A stretch of 64,000 nucleotides of DNA from Lantana camara (lineage: Eukaryota > Streptophyta > Magnoliopsida > Lamiales > Verbenaceae), in the NCBI GenBank assembly GCA_037501455.1, contig CM074862.1, positions 86,265,501 through 86,329,500 on the forward strand. Reading direction: 5' to 3'. Positions within the stretch are counted from its first letter, which is position 1; the number at the start of each line of letters is the position of its first letter. The position numbers and the translations under genes are program-made. This document shows, in pieces, positions 8,895-19,258 of the stretch. Under the pieces are notes generated by a model. It saw only the letters and a list, made by a program, of their open reading frames with translations, searched no databases and was not told where the DNA came from.

Positions 8895-11764
8895 ATGGCT
8901 GACCAACACATTGAAGAATTTGCCCGTGAAATCCAAGAGATGGCCACGGAGAGTTCTTCTTCTCACAATTCCCCCAGAGATGAAGAGTTGGGGGCGGCAG
9001 TAATGGCTATGGAAGACCGAAACCCAGGCGGAGTGGCTCCTCTCTTTGAGGAGATGGATTTGGTAATAGAGGCAGAAAGACAAGGAGTCACTCTGCCCAT
9101 AACTCAAAGTGCCACACATCCCCATCGCCACAGAGTGACAGTGGCCGTTGCGAATCCGCTTCCAGTGGCGGAAGCCGTAACCGGGCCTTCAGAAAGGGCC
9201 CGTGTTGCAAATCCGCTTCCGGTGGCGGAAGCCGTAACCGGGCCTTCAGGAAGGGCCCGTGACAAGGGCAAGAGTAAGAAAACCCAGAAATCCAAAGGAC
9301 CCAACGAGGGGGAGGGCTCAGGTTATCAGGCTACCGAGCGCACGCCTGACGAAACTCCCAGCACCGTCACTGTGGGAGATGTAAAGACAATGATGGCCCC
9401 CATCTACTGGGACGAGCGATATACTTGGAGAATTCCCCAAAACCACGAGCGTGCAAATAATCCGCCTCCTGGGGAAATGGCAGTATACGTGGATTCCGTG
9501 AGCTCGGGAGGCCTGCGGTTCCCCATCTCAATCTCGATGGCCCATTTGCTGAATGACCTGGGCCTGTGTCCGTCCCAGATAGTGCCCAACGGCTTGGCCC
9601 TCTTGACCTGCTACATAATTCTGATGAGGACCATGGGTTACGAGCCCTATCTGCGGAACTTCAATGCCCTTTTCCAAGTGGTCAGCTCCTCTCGGTCTTC
9701 TCCTGAAGCGGGTTATTATTACGTCCAAGCGAAGGCCCACATGAAGCTGATCAATTCGCCCTCGACCACTTATGGCATTGACTGGAAGGAAAAGTTTATA
9801 TTTGTCAGGGCTCCAGCGGAAGAGGGCTTTGGGGTGAGCACGGAATGGGGCTCGTACTCAAAGAGCCGTTTGCCACCCTCATTCCCCCGAGACTGGGCTA
9901 AAAACCTGGCCACAACCCTAAGGGACGAGGGTCACCTTATACAAGCAAAGGACTGGATAGACGATGCGGAACTCATGTTCTTGTGTGGTCTTACCAACGA
10001 CCCTCATTTCCTTGACAACCCTCCGGCTCGTGACATAGAGAGAGACGGTTAGATCCTTAGGGCACTAACCTTAGATAGGGATGAATACTAACTGCTTTTA
10101 TTGTACTTGTAATTTGCACTCAACAATTCTTGTCCAAGGATTTATAACCTTCGTATTTTCATTTTTGCAGGAGCCGCTATCTTAGAAATGGCCGGTGGGA
10201 TTAGACAAGCGGCTCGTTTCGCCAACGCTCAGAGGAATCAAGCTGCCCAGGGGAACCAACAGCGCGAGCCCCAACGCTCCCGTAACCGTAATGATAGAGG
10301 GGACGCTCGTGGGGGGGCTAGCTCAAGCACCAACCCTGAGGTGCAGCCCCCTCGTGGCCGAGGGGAACGTAGGTTGGTCCCCAGGGAGAACAGGCGAACG
10401 GAGAGAGGGGATGATGTTCAACCCCTCGTTCCAGCGGAAACACCGAGGCCAGAAACCACTCTGGCGATTAGGGAGGCTCGTCCGAGCTCGAGCACAAATA
10501 GACCTTCCCGCAAGAGGAAGAGAATGCCCGACTCCGCCGCGATCATAGGAAAGGGCAAACGAGTGGTTGAGGGCCCCCGAGGCGAGGGGGACACTTCCTC
10601 TTCAGAGGAAGAACACATGTGGGAGTTCCCCCGCCGAGGGGACAGAGACTTTTCTGGCGCCCCCGACGGCGGGCCGGTTTTGCTGAGGCCGGGCTCGGTC
10701 GCCCAAACTATTACTGACGATTTGTTCAGCCGGGCTCAGTACTCAGCAGATCACAGCATCTCTACAGTGAGTCTGTAGAGAAGGTGACGCTCGATGCAGC
10801 CCACGCCCTGATTTCCGTAAGTCCTCGTTCCTTGCATTCTTCTGTTCTGTAATTTACCATTCTTTTGCTAACACTTTTCCCCTCGATTACGCAGCAAGTT
10901 CTTCCTCGGCTCCGGAATGTGCAGATGCGAGCCTCCATATATGCCGAGCGCAAGGCCAAGTACAAGAAAATGGCCCGCTCGATGGACCCAGCTCACTTCC
11001 AAGCGGAATTGGCTGCTGAAACTGCCAAGTATGAGACCCTCAAGGGTCTATACAATACGTCGGAGGAAGAGCTGTCGAAACTGAAGGAGGATTTTCTAGC
11101 GGTTGATGGCGCTCGGATCCGTTTGGGCAACGAACTGGCACAGGCCAACGAGCAGCGCCAGAAGGCTGAGGCAGAGAGGGAAAGTTGGAGAACGAGGGCT
11201 CTGGAGGCAGAGAGGAAGTTTGCCGATACCATGAATGAGTGGCCTCGGAGCATGGAGCGTGCAAACAAGGAGGCATTGATCAAATTTTGCCACTCCAAAG
11301 CCTTCAACTTTGCTGCTTCCCTGCATTGCTTGGAGGAGGCTCAGAAGGCCTTCAACCTGGCCATCGAGCAGGGCATACACAAAGGTCTAACCCATCCTGC
11401 CATGAAGGAGGCCGAGGGCACGGGGCTCATGTTCAATGAGCGCTGCGAGGAGGAAGAAGATGATCCCAACGACCCCGCAGACAGTATAGCGGAAATGGAG
11501 TATGACTTCCTGGTGAAATTGATCCAGGATGAGTACGCCGATGCCCACAGGGAAGGGGGCGTGGGTCCATCTGATGCTCATGGAGACGAGCCACAAGCAC
11601 CGCTCATAGAAGAAGCCCCAGTTCAAGCCGCCGAAAATGCCAACGCTCCGGATGTCAATGAGCCTGCTCCTGCCAATGCCCCCAATGATCCGCAAGAGCC
11701 TGAGGGTCCCATTCACGGCCCAATTCTGGTGGTTGTTGACGAAGATGTCGCCCCAGCTGCTTAA
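8895..11764 (+). CDS. Antisense three-exon transposon gene inside the Tat element
   Basis: Proposed exons are 8895-10047, 10171-10766 and 10895-11764. They join in frame to 872 codons plus a stop. The start is ATGG in a good context. Exon 1 has a globular domain (about residues 165-380) that resembles the plant 'putative gypsy type transposon' family: APIYWDERYTWRIPQ, then GGLRFPISISMAHLLNDLG and a conserved SQIVPNGLALL helix. Exon 2 is basic and low-complexity. Exon 3 is a long heptad-like coiled coil, then an acidic and Pro-rich tail. Intron 1 is GTTAGA...TTGCAG with TACTAAC. Intron 2 is GTGAGT...ACGCAG with CTAAC 22 bp before its end. The role is unknown; antisense ORFs of this type recur in Tat elements. 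A T-rich intron from GTAAGT at 10817 is an alternative but would need a frame change in exon 2. Confidence 0.75.
9147..9260 (+). repeat. 57-bp tandem duplication within antisense exon 1
   Basis: Two adjacent 57-bp units (9147-9203 and 9204-9260) differ at a few bases. Each encodes 19 residues (VANPLPVAEAVTGPS and following). The length is a multiple of three, so the frame is kept. Confidence 0.9.
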
Positions 11765-11877
11765 GACTTTTCCTCTATCATTCTTTTGTATTTTTCTGAT
11801 TCTCTGCTTTTCCTTGTATTTAGAATTTCATGGGCCTTTGAGCCCTTTTGCTTTGTAATAATTCCCCTTTTTCAATG

Positions 11878-11883
11878 AATAAA
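11878..11883 (+). terminator. Poly(A) signal of the antisense gene
   Basis: AATAAA on the plus strand, 114 bp after the antisense stop codon, following a T-rich stretch. It completes a self-contained transcription unit with the TATA box at 8626. Confidence 0.55.
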
Positions 11884-11992
11884 GATTCCGTTTTCCATGC
11901 CCTTGTTCGTCATTTCCTTTATGAGTCATATAATAAGATTGTGTAGTATACCCTTGTAAATGCTTTATTCCTTTGATGCAATGAAAATTTGC

Positions 11993-12412
11993 CTAAGTCT
12001 TGAGCGATCGTGGGGGTCTTATTGTGAGATTGCCCCCCCACTCGAGACTTGCATAAATTTTGTTTTTGCTCTTGAAATTGAAAATTTGTCTAAGTCTTGA
12101 GCGCTTGTGAGGGTCTTACTGTGAGATTGCCCCTACGCTCAAGACTTGTATAAGTTTTTCCTTTTGAAAATTTGTCTAAGTCTTGAGCGGTCGTGAGGGT
12201 CTTATAGTTTAATTGCCCCTACGCTCGAGACTTGTATAAACTTTTGCTCTGGGAGAATTTGGCTAAGCCTTGGGTGTGTGCGAGGGTCTTACTGAGTGGT
12301 TGCCCTCGTTCAAGACTTGCGACATTTTTTCCGCCCTTGGGGGGATTTTGCTAGGTCTTGAGTATTTGCGAGGGTCTTACTGAGTGGTTGCCCTCGTTCA
12401 AGACTTGTGCAA
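11993..12412. repeat. Tandem repeat array of about 87 bp in the Tat 3' region
   Basis: About five units start with CTAAGTCT-like sequence at 11993, 12090, 12176, 12263 and 12351 (spacing 97, 86, 87 and 88 bp). Each has CTTGAGCG, GAGGGTCTTACTG, TTGCCC and CAAGACTTG in order. The start (AAGTCTTGAG) and end (CAAGACTTG) of each unit are near inverted copies, so each can fold. Tandem arrays after pol are common in Tat elements. Confidence 0.85.
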
Positions 12413-12480
12413 TTCCTTTTTGATTCTGAGGCCATCGTTCGAGCGCTCTGGCTCTTGTCGTTTTCTTGGTTCTGCAGGAA

Positions 12481-12667
12481 ATCCCATTTTCGAGCGCAAG
12501 GCGTTTTAAGAAACGACCAAGGCCTACTAGGACTTTTTCTGTGGAAGATCCCATTTTCGAGCGCAAGGCGTTTTAAGAAATAGCCAAGGCCTACTAGGAT
12601 CCGTTCTTGTAGGAGATCCCGTTTTCGAGCGCAAGGCGTTGTAAGAAACAGCCAAGGCCTACTAGGA
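12481..12667. repeat. Tandem repeat array of about 68 bp in the Tat 3' region
   Basis: Three units start with ATCCC(A/G)TTTTCGAGCG at 12481, 12548 and 12616, each ending AAGGCCTACTAGGA. They are strongly similar, differing mainly in the 15-20 bp between units. An open frame across them is a by-product of the repeat. Confidence 0.9.
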
Positions 12668-12975
12668 TTTTCTTCCATAACCTCCTTCCAATTCACCTGT
12701 TTGGTTGTGAGCGTAACCAGTCTATCCTTATGAGGGCGTCCCCCCATGTGGAGTAGAGCGCTGGCCAGCGTAACCCATGAGAGATAACAGCATTCATATC
12801 GGAATGGGTTGCCAACCACGCTCGCGACGACGAGGGACGTGGGACTTATCGATTCAAGCAACCAAAGAAACAGGAATATTAAAGAAATCAAAAAGATTAT
12901 GTTACCTTTTACTTTGTTTTGAAGTACATAGAACCCGTCAACGAGGGTTGTTACATCAGAGTTTGCAAAGAGCTT

Positions 12976-15900
12976 TTAAACATAAAACCGCCGGAGGTTA
13001 CATGCGTTCCAAGGGCGAGGTAAGCGTTCACCTTGAAGTGTCTCCAGGGTGTAAGTGTTGTTAGCTCTGAGTTGTATGACTTTGAATGGGCCTTCCCAAT
13101 TGGGGTCCAATTTCCCTACGTGCTTGGATACTTCCACTTTCTTCAAAACCAAGTCTCCCAGCTGGAAAGTTCTTTCCTTCACGCGCTTGTTGTACTGTTG
13201 GGCCACAGAAGCTTTATAGTGGTGGATTTTAGCCCACGCTCGGTCTCTCCTTTCATCCAGCAGGTCCAACTCCAAGCTCCTGTTGCCATCGTTGAGCTGA
13301 GGCTCGAAATAGCCGACACGAGCGGATTCATTTACAATCTCCGCTGGTATCATTGCTTCTGATCCATAAACGAGCGCGTAAGGTGTTTCTCCAGTGGCCG
13401 CTCGTGGGGTGGTGCGATAAGCCCAAAGCGCTCCTTGCAGCTCCTCAGCCCATTCACCTTTCTTGCTTTCCAGCATGGTTTTTAGATGCTGCAAGATGAT
13501 TCTATTGGTAACTTCCGCTTGTCCATTGGATTGTGGATGTCCTACAGAGGTAAATCGCTGTTCTATCCCCAACTCAGAACACCACTCTCGTGTGTCTGCT
13601 GCTATGAACTGGGATCCATTGTCAGATATGAGCACCCTCGGTATTCCGTACCTGCAGATGATGTTCTTCCAAATAAAGTCCCTTACAACCTTGAAAGTGA
13701 TTTTTGCAACAGCTTCAGCCTCGGCCCACTTGGTGAAGTAGTCGACGGCTAGAATGACAAACTTCCTTTGTCCTGCAGCTATGGGTAAGGGGCCCACAAT
13801 GTCTATTCCCCACTGGTCAAAAGGCCAAGAGACGTCTATTGGGATCATTTGTGCGGCTGGCAATTGAGGGAGATTTGAATGAAATTGGCATTTGGGGCAC
13901 TTCCTCGAAAATTCAATGGCGTCTTGGAGAACTGTAGGCCAATAAAACCCACTTCTCAGAACCTTTTTTGCCAAAATACGCCCCCCAGAATGATTTCCAC
14001 AGCTCCCGTTATGAATGTGTTCGAGCGTCTCCTTTGCTTGTGAGGGCCTTAGGCATCTCATTGGGGGTCCTTGAAATGATTTTTTGAACAACCTCCCCTC
14101 GGGATCCAAAGCGAAACGAGGGGCCTTATTTCGGATTTTCCTAGCTTCCACCTTGTCAGTGGGAAGAATTCCATCCTTAAGGAAAATGATGACGTCATCA
14201 AGCCAGCAGGGCTCGTTTGGATCAATCATAGCGATTATCTTGGTGGCGACTCTTTCTTTGATCAAAGGTTCCTCAGTCCTAAGGAACGTAACAGAACGTT
14301 CAGAAGTACCCTCTAAAGCTGACGCAAACTTTGACAGAGCGTCCGCTCGCTCGTTTTCTCCTCGCGGCACCTGAAGTAGATGAAATTCCTTGAACTTCCC
14401 AATGATTTCTTTGGCTTTCTTTAAGTACTGTATCATGGTGGTTTCTCGAGCCTCATATGTTCCTTCAATCTGGCTCGCTATCAACTGTGAATCCACATAA
14501 GCAGTGATTCTGGAGGCTCCATTCTGAAAAGCTATGTTCAAACCTTGCACGAGGGCTTCATATTCTGCTTCATTGTTAGTGACTTGGAAATCCAGCTTGA
14601 TCGCAAAGTCCAGTTCAATCCCATCGGGGTTTCTGAGGGCCACTCCTATTCCTCCCCCTTGAGAGGTTGAGGAACCATCCGTGTGCAGTACCCATAACCC
14701 CTCATTCTCCGCAGCGGTGGGTTCGAAACCAAAACGTTCAACCAACAGATCCGCCATAACCTGAGCTTGTATCGCTGTCCTGGGCTCGAAGCATAAGTCA
14801 AACTGGCTCAATTCGATGGCCCACTTGATTAATCTGCCAGATACGTCCGGCTTGGACAATACTTGTTTCAAGGGTTGGTCGGTGAGAACTGTTATGGAAT
14901 GCGCTTGAAAGTAAGGCCTTAGCCTTCTTGAGGCGTTAATAAGAGCGAACGCAAATTTCTCAATCTCCAAATATTTCTTTTCGGCTCCTTGCAAGGTTTT
15001 GCTCAGATAATAGACAGGCAAATGTTTCCGCTCCCGTAAAGCGACCAGAACCGTGCTCGTGGCTTCAGGAGAGACAGAAAGATACATGAATAACCTTTCG
15101 CCTTCGACAGGCTTAGTCAGCAGTGGAGCGCTCGATAAATAAGCCTTCATATCCTGCAGCGCCCTTTCGCATTCCTCTGTCCAAGCAAAGTTACGTGCGT
15201 TCCTCAAGATTTTGAAGAAGGGAAGGTTCCTGTCTGCCGAGCGTGAAATAAACCTGTTCAACGAGATGATTTTGCCTACCAAGACCTGTACTTCCCGCAA
15301 ATTTCGAGGGGAAGGAATTTCCAAGATGGCCTTGATCTTCTCCGGATTGGCCTCAATTCCCCTCTGACTGACCATGTATCCCAAGAATTTTCCCCCTTGT
15401 ACACCAAAGGTGCACTTCGAGGGATTCAACTTCATCCCATATTGGCGCAAAATTGAAAACGTGCGCTTGAGATCCTCCAAATGGGAATCCTGGCGCTCGC
15501 TTTTGACAATCATATCATCCACATAGACCTCCATGGACCTCCCAATTTCACTTTCAAACATCTTATTGACGAGCCGCTGATAGGTAGCTCCGGCGTTCTT
15601 AAGTCCAAAGGGCATGACCAAGAAACAGTATACCCCCATATGGACGACGAACGAAGTTTTGGGGCGGTCTTCCGGGGCCATAAAGATCTGATAGTACCCC
15701 TGGAAAGCGTCCATCATGCTCATGAGCTCGCAGCCAGCGGTCGAATCCACTAATTGATCAATCCGGGGCAGCGGGTAAGGATCTTTAGGGCAAGCCTTGT
15801 TGAGATCAGTGAAATCATTGCACATGCGCCATTTATTTGCGCTCTTGGGCACCAAGACTACGTTGCACAGCCACTCCGGATACAAGATGGGCTCGATATA

Positions 15901-18900
15901 CTGAGCCTCCAAGAGCTTATTGACTTCCTCTTCAATGACTTTCTTTCGAAAGCCATGTACATCCCGTTTTTTCTGCTTGATAGGCTTGAAAGATGGATCC
16001 ACATTAAGTCTATGGACGATGACGCTCGTGTCAATCCCTGTGAGATCAGAGGCTTTCCACGCGAATACATCCTTGTTCTCCCTTAGAAAATCAATCATCA
16101 TGATCTGAGAAGGCCCTGAGAGGTTTGAGCCGATCTGTGCAGTCTTATCTTTGTTTCCAGGTTCCAGCTCAATGGTAAGGAATTTTTCCGAGGGTTCGAT
16201 CCTTACCTCTGGGCGAGGAAGTTCGAGTGCCCTCTTCTTTCCTGTTAAACGATCGCCAGATGCTGGTTCACTCTCTTCCGGCTCATCTTCTCCTGAGGAC
16301 GATTCACCGACGACCCCTGGGGGGACATTTTCGAGGGGATTCTCCCCGTTGTCTCCCCTCTTCTTCTTATTCTTCTTCTTGTTCAATTTCGTCCGTTTCC
16401 TTGCTGGGCTGTCCTCGTCTAGATTGGGGAAATCCACTGACTTCTTGGTGGAGCCGACATGGAAGGTTTTCTCCGCTTTAGGCTTTCTGAGGGACAGCAT
16501 GTAACACTCCCAAGCCTCTCGTACATTGCAGAGCACTTCTCCAACGCCCTCGGAAGTAGGAAACTTAATCTTCTGGTGGTAGGTGGAGATGATAGCTTTA
16601 AAATCCACGAGGGCAGGGCGCCCGATTATGATGTTGTACGGGATGTCAATCTCCACCACCGCGTACGTTACCAAAAGCGTTTTGCGCTGAGGGGCTCGTC
16701 CGAATGAAGTAGCCAGGCGTATTTGCCCTCGGGGGACAACTTCTGAGCCTCCAAAGCCAATGAGGGCTGTTTTAAGAGGCTCGAGCGGGAGATCAACCTT
16801 CATTTTTAAGAATGTAGAGTAAGGCAAAACATTAACGGAGCTTCCACTATCAACCAATACTCTTTTTACAACATGGTTATGAACATCTAAACTAACCACC
16901 ATGGGGCAATCTGAGGTTACACCCTCCCCATGGGGCGTTACAATATGTTCTAGATCCCTATCATCAAAGCCTATTACATCATTTTCTCTTGATTTTGGAG
17001 CGCTTGATCTCTGGATAGCGTAGATAGGCTTGGGCACTGCTGGGCGTTGGTTGTAGCTCCGTATGTGCCTCCGTCGGGAGGCGTTTGAATCCCCCCCTGA
17101 TGAGCCTCCTGCAATCATATTTATGACTGCAAAGGGCTCGTTCTCTTGCTCAGGGGCTTTGCCTTTGTTGCCTCGGCGACTGCTGCTTTCCGGGGGTCCC
17201 CTACCTCTTGGGCTCTTTGACCGGGAAGGACTCCTTCTTCTCCTTCCGGAGCGCTCGTTGCATTGTTCATCGTAGCATTCGAGCACCCGGACAAATTCTT
17301 TCAGATGGCCCCCTGCAACGAGCCTTTGGATTTCAGCCTCCAACTGTCGGCACTCATCCGTGTCGTGCCCTCTCTGCTTGTGGAAGGCGCAGTATTTATT
17401 CGAGCGCCTTAGTGAGTCTGTTTCTCTCATTTTGATGGGTCTTTTGAAGAGCTTCTTATCAGAGAGATTGTAGACTTCTGAATTTGGCCGGGTGAGCGGA
17501 ATGCGCTCGAATCGACGAGGGGGTGGTGGCGACCTCCTGCGCTCTTGAGGGCGCTCTTTCTTGACTGCCACATCCCGCCCCCGCTCGTGATGAGGTCGCT
17601 CGTTCCGGGCCGGGCTGTGATGACGGGGACCATTCGTCCCATACATATCTCCGAGCGCGAAGAACGGCTCGGCTATTTCTCTTAGGCCCATGAGGGTCCC
17701 AGGCCTTCTCTCCACGATGGCGTCAGCAAATTTTTTGCTCACATACTGCTTGTGATCCACAGCCTGGAAGAGAACTGGGATCAAGAAATCCATCGAGGGC
17801 CTTTCCACCTGCAAGATCTCCTTATTAAAGCGGGCGAAGAACGAGCGTAGTGATTCGCTCTTGCCCTGCACCACGTTGTAAAGCGCTGTGGGTGCGGTGA
17901 CGGGGGCCTTCAAAGAGTTGAAGTGGTTGAGGAAGGCGTCGGCCAGTTCTTCATACGAGTGTATCGAGCGCGGTGGCAGGCGCTTATACCACTCTTGAGC
18001 CATCCCTACCAAGGAAGTGACAAACACTTTCGCCCAGTAATGGCTGGAATGCTCGTAAAGGTGCATGAGATGCACAAAATGATCCAAGTGCTCCGCTGGA
18101 TCGGTTGTCCCGTCGTATCTGTTGATGGATGTGGGGACTTTGGCCATTCCGGCTTGGGCCATCAGAACTTCTTCGACGAGGGGTGAACCTCTCGCCAGTG
18201 GGTGATATTCGTATGTGCCGAAATTTTCCTCCGGCTCCTTGCGACGGGGGACCCTTGGTGGAGGGTCCTTGGTGCGGGTGCTCCTGGCGTCAACCCGTTC
18301 ATCCCGACTATGGGAGATCTGAGTTGAGCGCCCTCGTGAGAGCTGTCCCACGATTTCCTTGAGGCCCTGCAGCTGGTCTTGCACAGCCGCGAGGACGTCA
18401 GGATTTACTTCCACTTGCTTGTCCTTGTGGGCTCGTGAGCCCCTCCTGGAGACATGAGAGTCTCCTTCATTTTCGTTCACTCGCTCCGTGGGCTCTTTGT
18501 TCCTGCCCACGGAGATGCGCTCGTTGCCCTCCTGCTGGGGCACTTCTCTCGTTGGTGGTGGTGGTGGTTGTGCCCTTAGGACAGCCTGTGCTTCCCTGAG
18601 GGGAAAGTTTTGCTGTCCGCCTAAAGGGGCCGCAACCTGAGTGGCCTGCCCAGAGGGAAAGTACATGGAATGGAATCTTTCCCATGCCCCCTGGGCCGCC
18701 TGAACCTCACATTGGGCGTAAAGAGCCCGTAATTGTTGGGTGGTCAGTGGAGGTAATTCCACTCCTTCAATCTCCCTGGGGACCACCACTGGGAGCTGGA
18801 GTTGTCCGGCATGGTAAGGCTGGACCGGCGGCGCCATCATAGCCGGAGTAAGAGTGTAGCCAGGCGGAGGCATCATGTAACCTTGTATTCCAAGGTTCAT

Positions 18901-19167
18901 CTGGGGATGAACCCAGGGATTCTGTGCAAGCGGCGGTGGAGCTGAGAAAGAAACTCCTCCAGTGGTGGTGGGAACCTGCGGTGCCGGCGGGGCAGGTGGT
19001 GGTACGGGGGATTCTGCTTGTGGAGTCACTCCTGCGGGGGGAGGTGCTCCACCATCAGCGATGGTAGGTGGCAGTGCTCCTCCAATAGCGGTGACGGGAA
19101 GAACGATGTTTGCATCTTGGGAGGTGTTTTCTCCTCCTCCAACAGCTCCAGATCTCGTTGCAACCAT
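12976..19167 (-). CDS. Tat Gag-Pol polyprotein, intact, 2063 residues
   Basis: One uninterrupted frame. I place the start at the Met of MVATRSGAV (19167), because the frame above it reads into the primer site and LTR. Domains: Pro-rich N-terminus; Gag about 345-500; CCHC-like CAFHKQRGHDTDEC 593-606; protease VDSGSS (Asp773); RT 1079-1259 with MMDAFQG (Asp1153) and YVDD 1215-1218; a relic RNase H with YLSVS where a catalytic Asp is normal; an archaeal-type RNase H (HTDGSS Asp1497, NNEAEYEAL Glu1533, Asp1559, ERADALSK Asp1619); integrase with an HHCC finger and Asp1789, Asp1849, Glu1885 (DD35E). No chromodomain follows. The dual RNase H is diagnostic of Tat. All visible catalytic residues are present. 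Confidence 0.95.
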   Translation of the reverse strand: MVATRSGAVGGGENTSQDANIVLPVTAIGGALPPTIADGGAPPPAGVTPQAESPVPPPAPPAPQVPTTTGGVSFSAPPPLAQNPWVHPQMNLGIQGYMMPPPGYTLTPAMMAPPVQPYHAGQLQLPVVVPREIEGVELPPLTTQQLRALYAQCEVQAAQGAWERFHSMYFPSGQATQVAAPLGGQQNFPLREAQAVLRAQPPPPPTREVPQQEGNERISVGRNKEPTERVNENEGDSHVSRRGSRAHKDKQVEVNPDVLAAVQDQLQGLKEIVGQLSRGRSTQISHSRDERVDARSTRTKDPPPRVPRRKEPEENFGTYEYHPLARGSPLVEEVLMAQAGMAKVPTSINRYDGTTDPAEHLDHFVHLMHLYEHSSHYWAKVFVTSLVGMAQEWYKRLPPRSIHSYEELADAFLNHFNSLKAPVTAPTALYNVVQGKSESLRSFFARFNKEILQVERPSMDFLIPVLFQAVDHKQYVSKKFADAIVERRPGTLMGLREIAEPFFALGDMYGTNGPRHHSPARNERPHHERGRDVAVKKERPQERRRSPPPPRRFERIPLTRPNSEVYNLSDKKLFKRPIKMRETDSLRRSNKYCAFHKQRGHDTDECRQLEAEIQRLVAGGHLKEFVRVLECYDEQCNERSGRRRRSPSRSKSPRGRGPPESSSRRGNKGKAPEQENEPFAVINMIAGGSSGGDSNASRRRHIRSYNQRPAVPKPIYAIQRSSAPKSRENDVIGFDDRDLEHIVTPHGEGVTSDCPMVVSLDVHNHVVKRVLVDSGSSVNVLPYSTFLKMKVDLPLEPLKTALIGFGGSEVVPRGQIRLATSFGRAPQRKTLLVTYAVVEIDIPYNIIIGRPALVDFKAIISTYHQKIKFPTSEGVGEVLCNVREAWECYMLSLRKPKAEKTFHVGSTKKSVDFPNLDEDSPARKRTKLNKKKNKKKRGDNGENPLENVPPGVVGESSSGEDEPEESEPASGDRLTGKKRALELPRPEVRIEPSEKFLTIELEPGNKDKTAQIGSNLSGPSQIMMIDFLRENKDVFAWKASDLTGIDTSVIVHRLNVDPSFKPIKQKKRDVHGFRKKVIEEEVNKLLEAQYIEPILYPEWLCNVVLVPKSANKWRMCNDFTDLNKACPKDPYPLPRIDQLVDSTAGCELMSMMDAFQGYYQIFMAPEDRPKTSFVVHMGVYCFLVMPFGLKNAGATYQRLVNKMFESEIGRSMEVYVDDMIVKSERQDSHLEDLKRTFSILRQYGMKLNPSKCTFGVQGGKFLGYMVSQRGIEANPEKIKAILEIPSPRNLREVQVLVGKIISLNRFISRSADRNLPFFKILRNARNFAWTEECERALQDMKAYLSSAPLLTKPVEGERLFMYLSVSPEATSTVLVALRERKHLPVYYLSKTLQGAEKKYLEIEKFAFALINASRRLRPYFQAHSITVLTDQPLKQVLSKPDVSGRLIKWAIELSQFDLCFEPRTAIQAQVMADLLVERFGFEPTAAENEGLWVLHTDGSSTSQGGGIGVALRNPDGIELDFAIKLDFQVTNNEAEYEALVQGLNIAFQNGASRITAYVDSQLIASQIEGTYEARETTMIQYLKKAKEIIGKFKEFHLLQVPRGENERADALSKFASALEGTSERSVTFLRTEEPLIKERVATKIIAMIDPNEPCWLDDVIIFLKDGILPTDKVEARKIRNKAPRFALDPEGRLFKKSFQGPPMRCLRPSQAKETLEHIHNGSCGNHSGGRILAKKVLRSGFYWPTVLQDAIEFSRKCPKCQFHSNLPQLPAAQMIPIDVSWPFDQWGIDIVGPLPIAAGQRKFVILAVDYFTKWAEAEAVAKITFKVVRDFIWKNIICRYGIPRVLISDNGSQFIAADTREWCSELGIEQRFTSVGHPQSNGQAEVTNRIILQHLKTMLESKKGEWAEELQGALWAYRTTPRAATGETPYALVYGSEAMIPAEIVNESARVGYFEPQLNDGNRSLELDLLDERRDRAWAKIHHYKASVAQQYNKRVKERTFQLGDLVLKKVEVSKHVGKLDPNWEGPFKVIQLRANNTYTLETLQGERLPRPWNACNLRRFYV

Positions 19168-19236
19168 GGCTGTTGAAAACGAAGATGTGCTTGTTTTTCT
19201 ACCAACAAAAAGAAAGGAAGAATATGGAAGACTGGT

Positions 19237-19254
19237 TTCCCACAGACGGCGCCA
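19237..19254 (-). other. Primer-binding site of the complete Tat element
   Basis: The minus strand reads TGGCGCCGTCTGTGGGAA, four bases from the 5' LTR edge and about 70 bp before the Gag start. Confidence 0.85.
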
Positions 19255-19258
19255 AAAA

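Noticed and set aside
10817..10894. 78-bp T-rich intron starting GTAAGT as the main intron 2 of the antisense gene
   Set aside because: It looks the better intron, but using it hits a stop at 10776 in the exon 2 frame; kept only as an alternative.
11993..12667. CRISPR-like array
   Set aside because: Units are contiguous tandem repeats without unique spacers, in a plant retrotransposon.
12310..12891. 193-residue open frame on the minus strand after Gag-Pol
   Set aside because: It is a translation of the 68-bp tandem repeats (repeated SRPW...LKTPCARK-type peptide) and overlaps the 87-bp array; no sign of a real protein.
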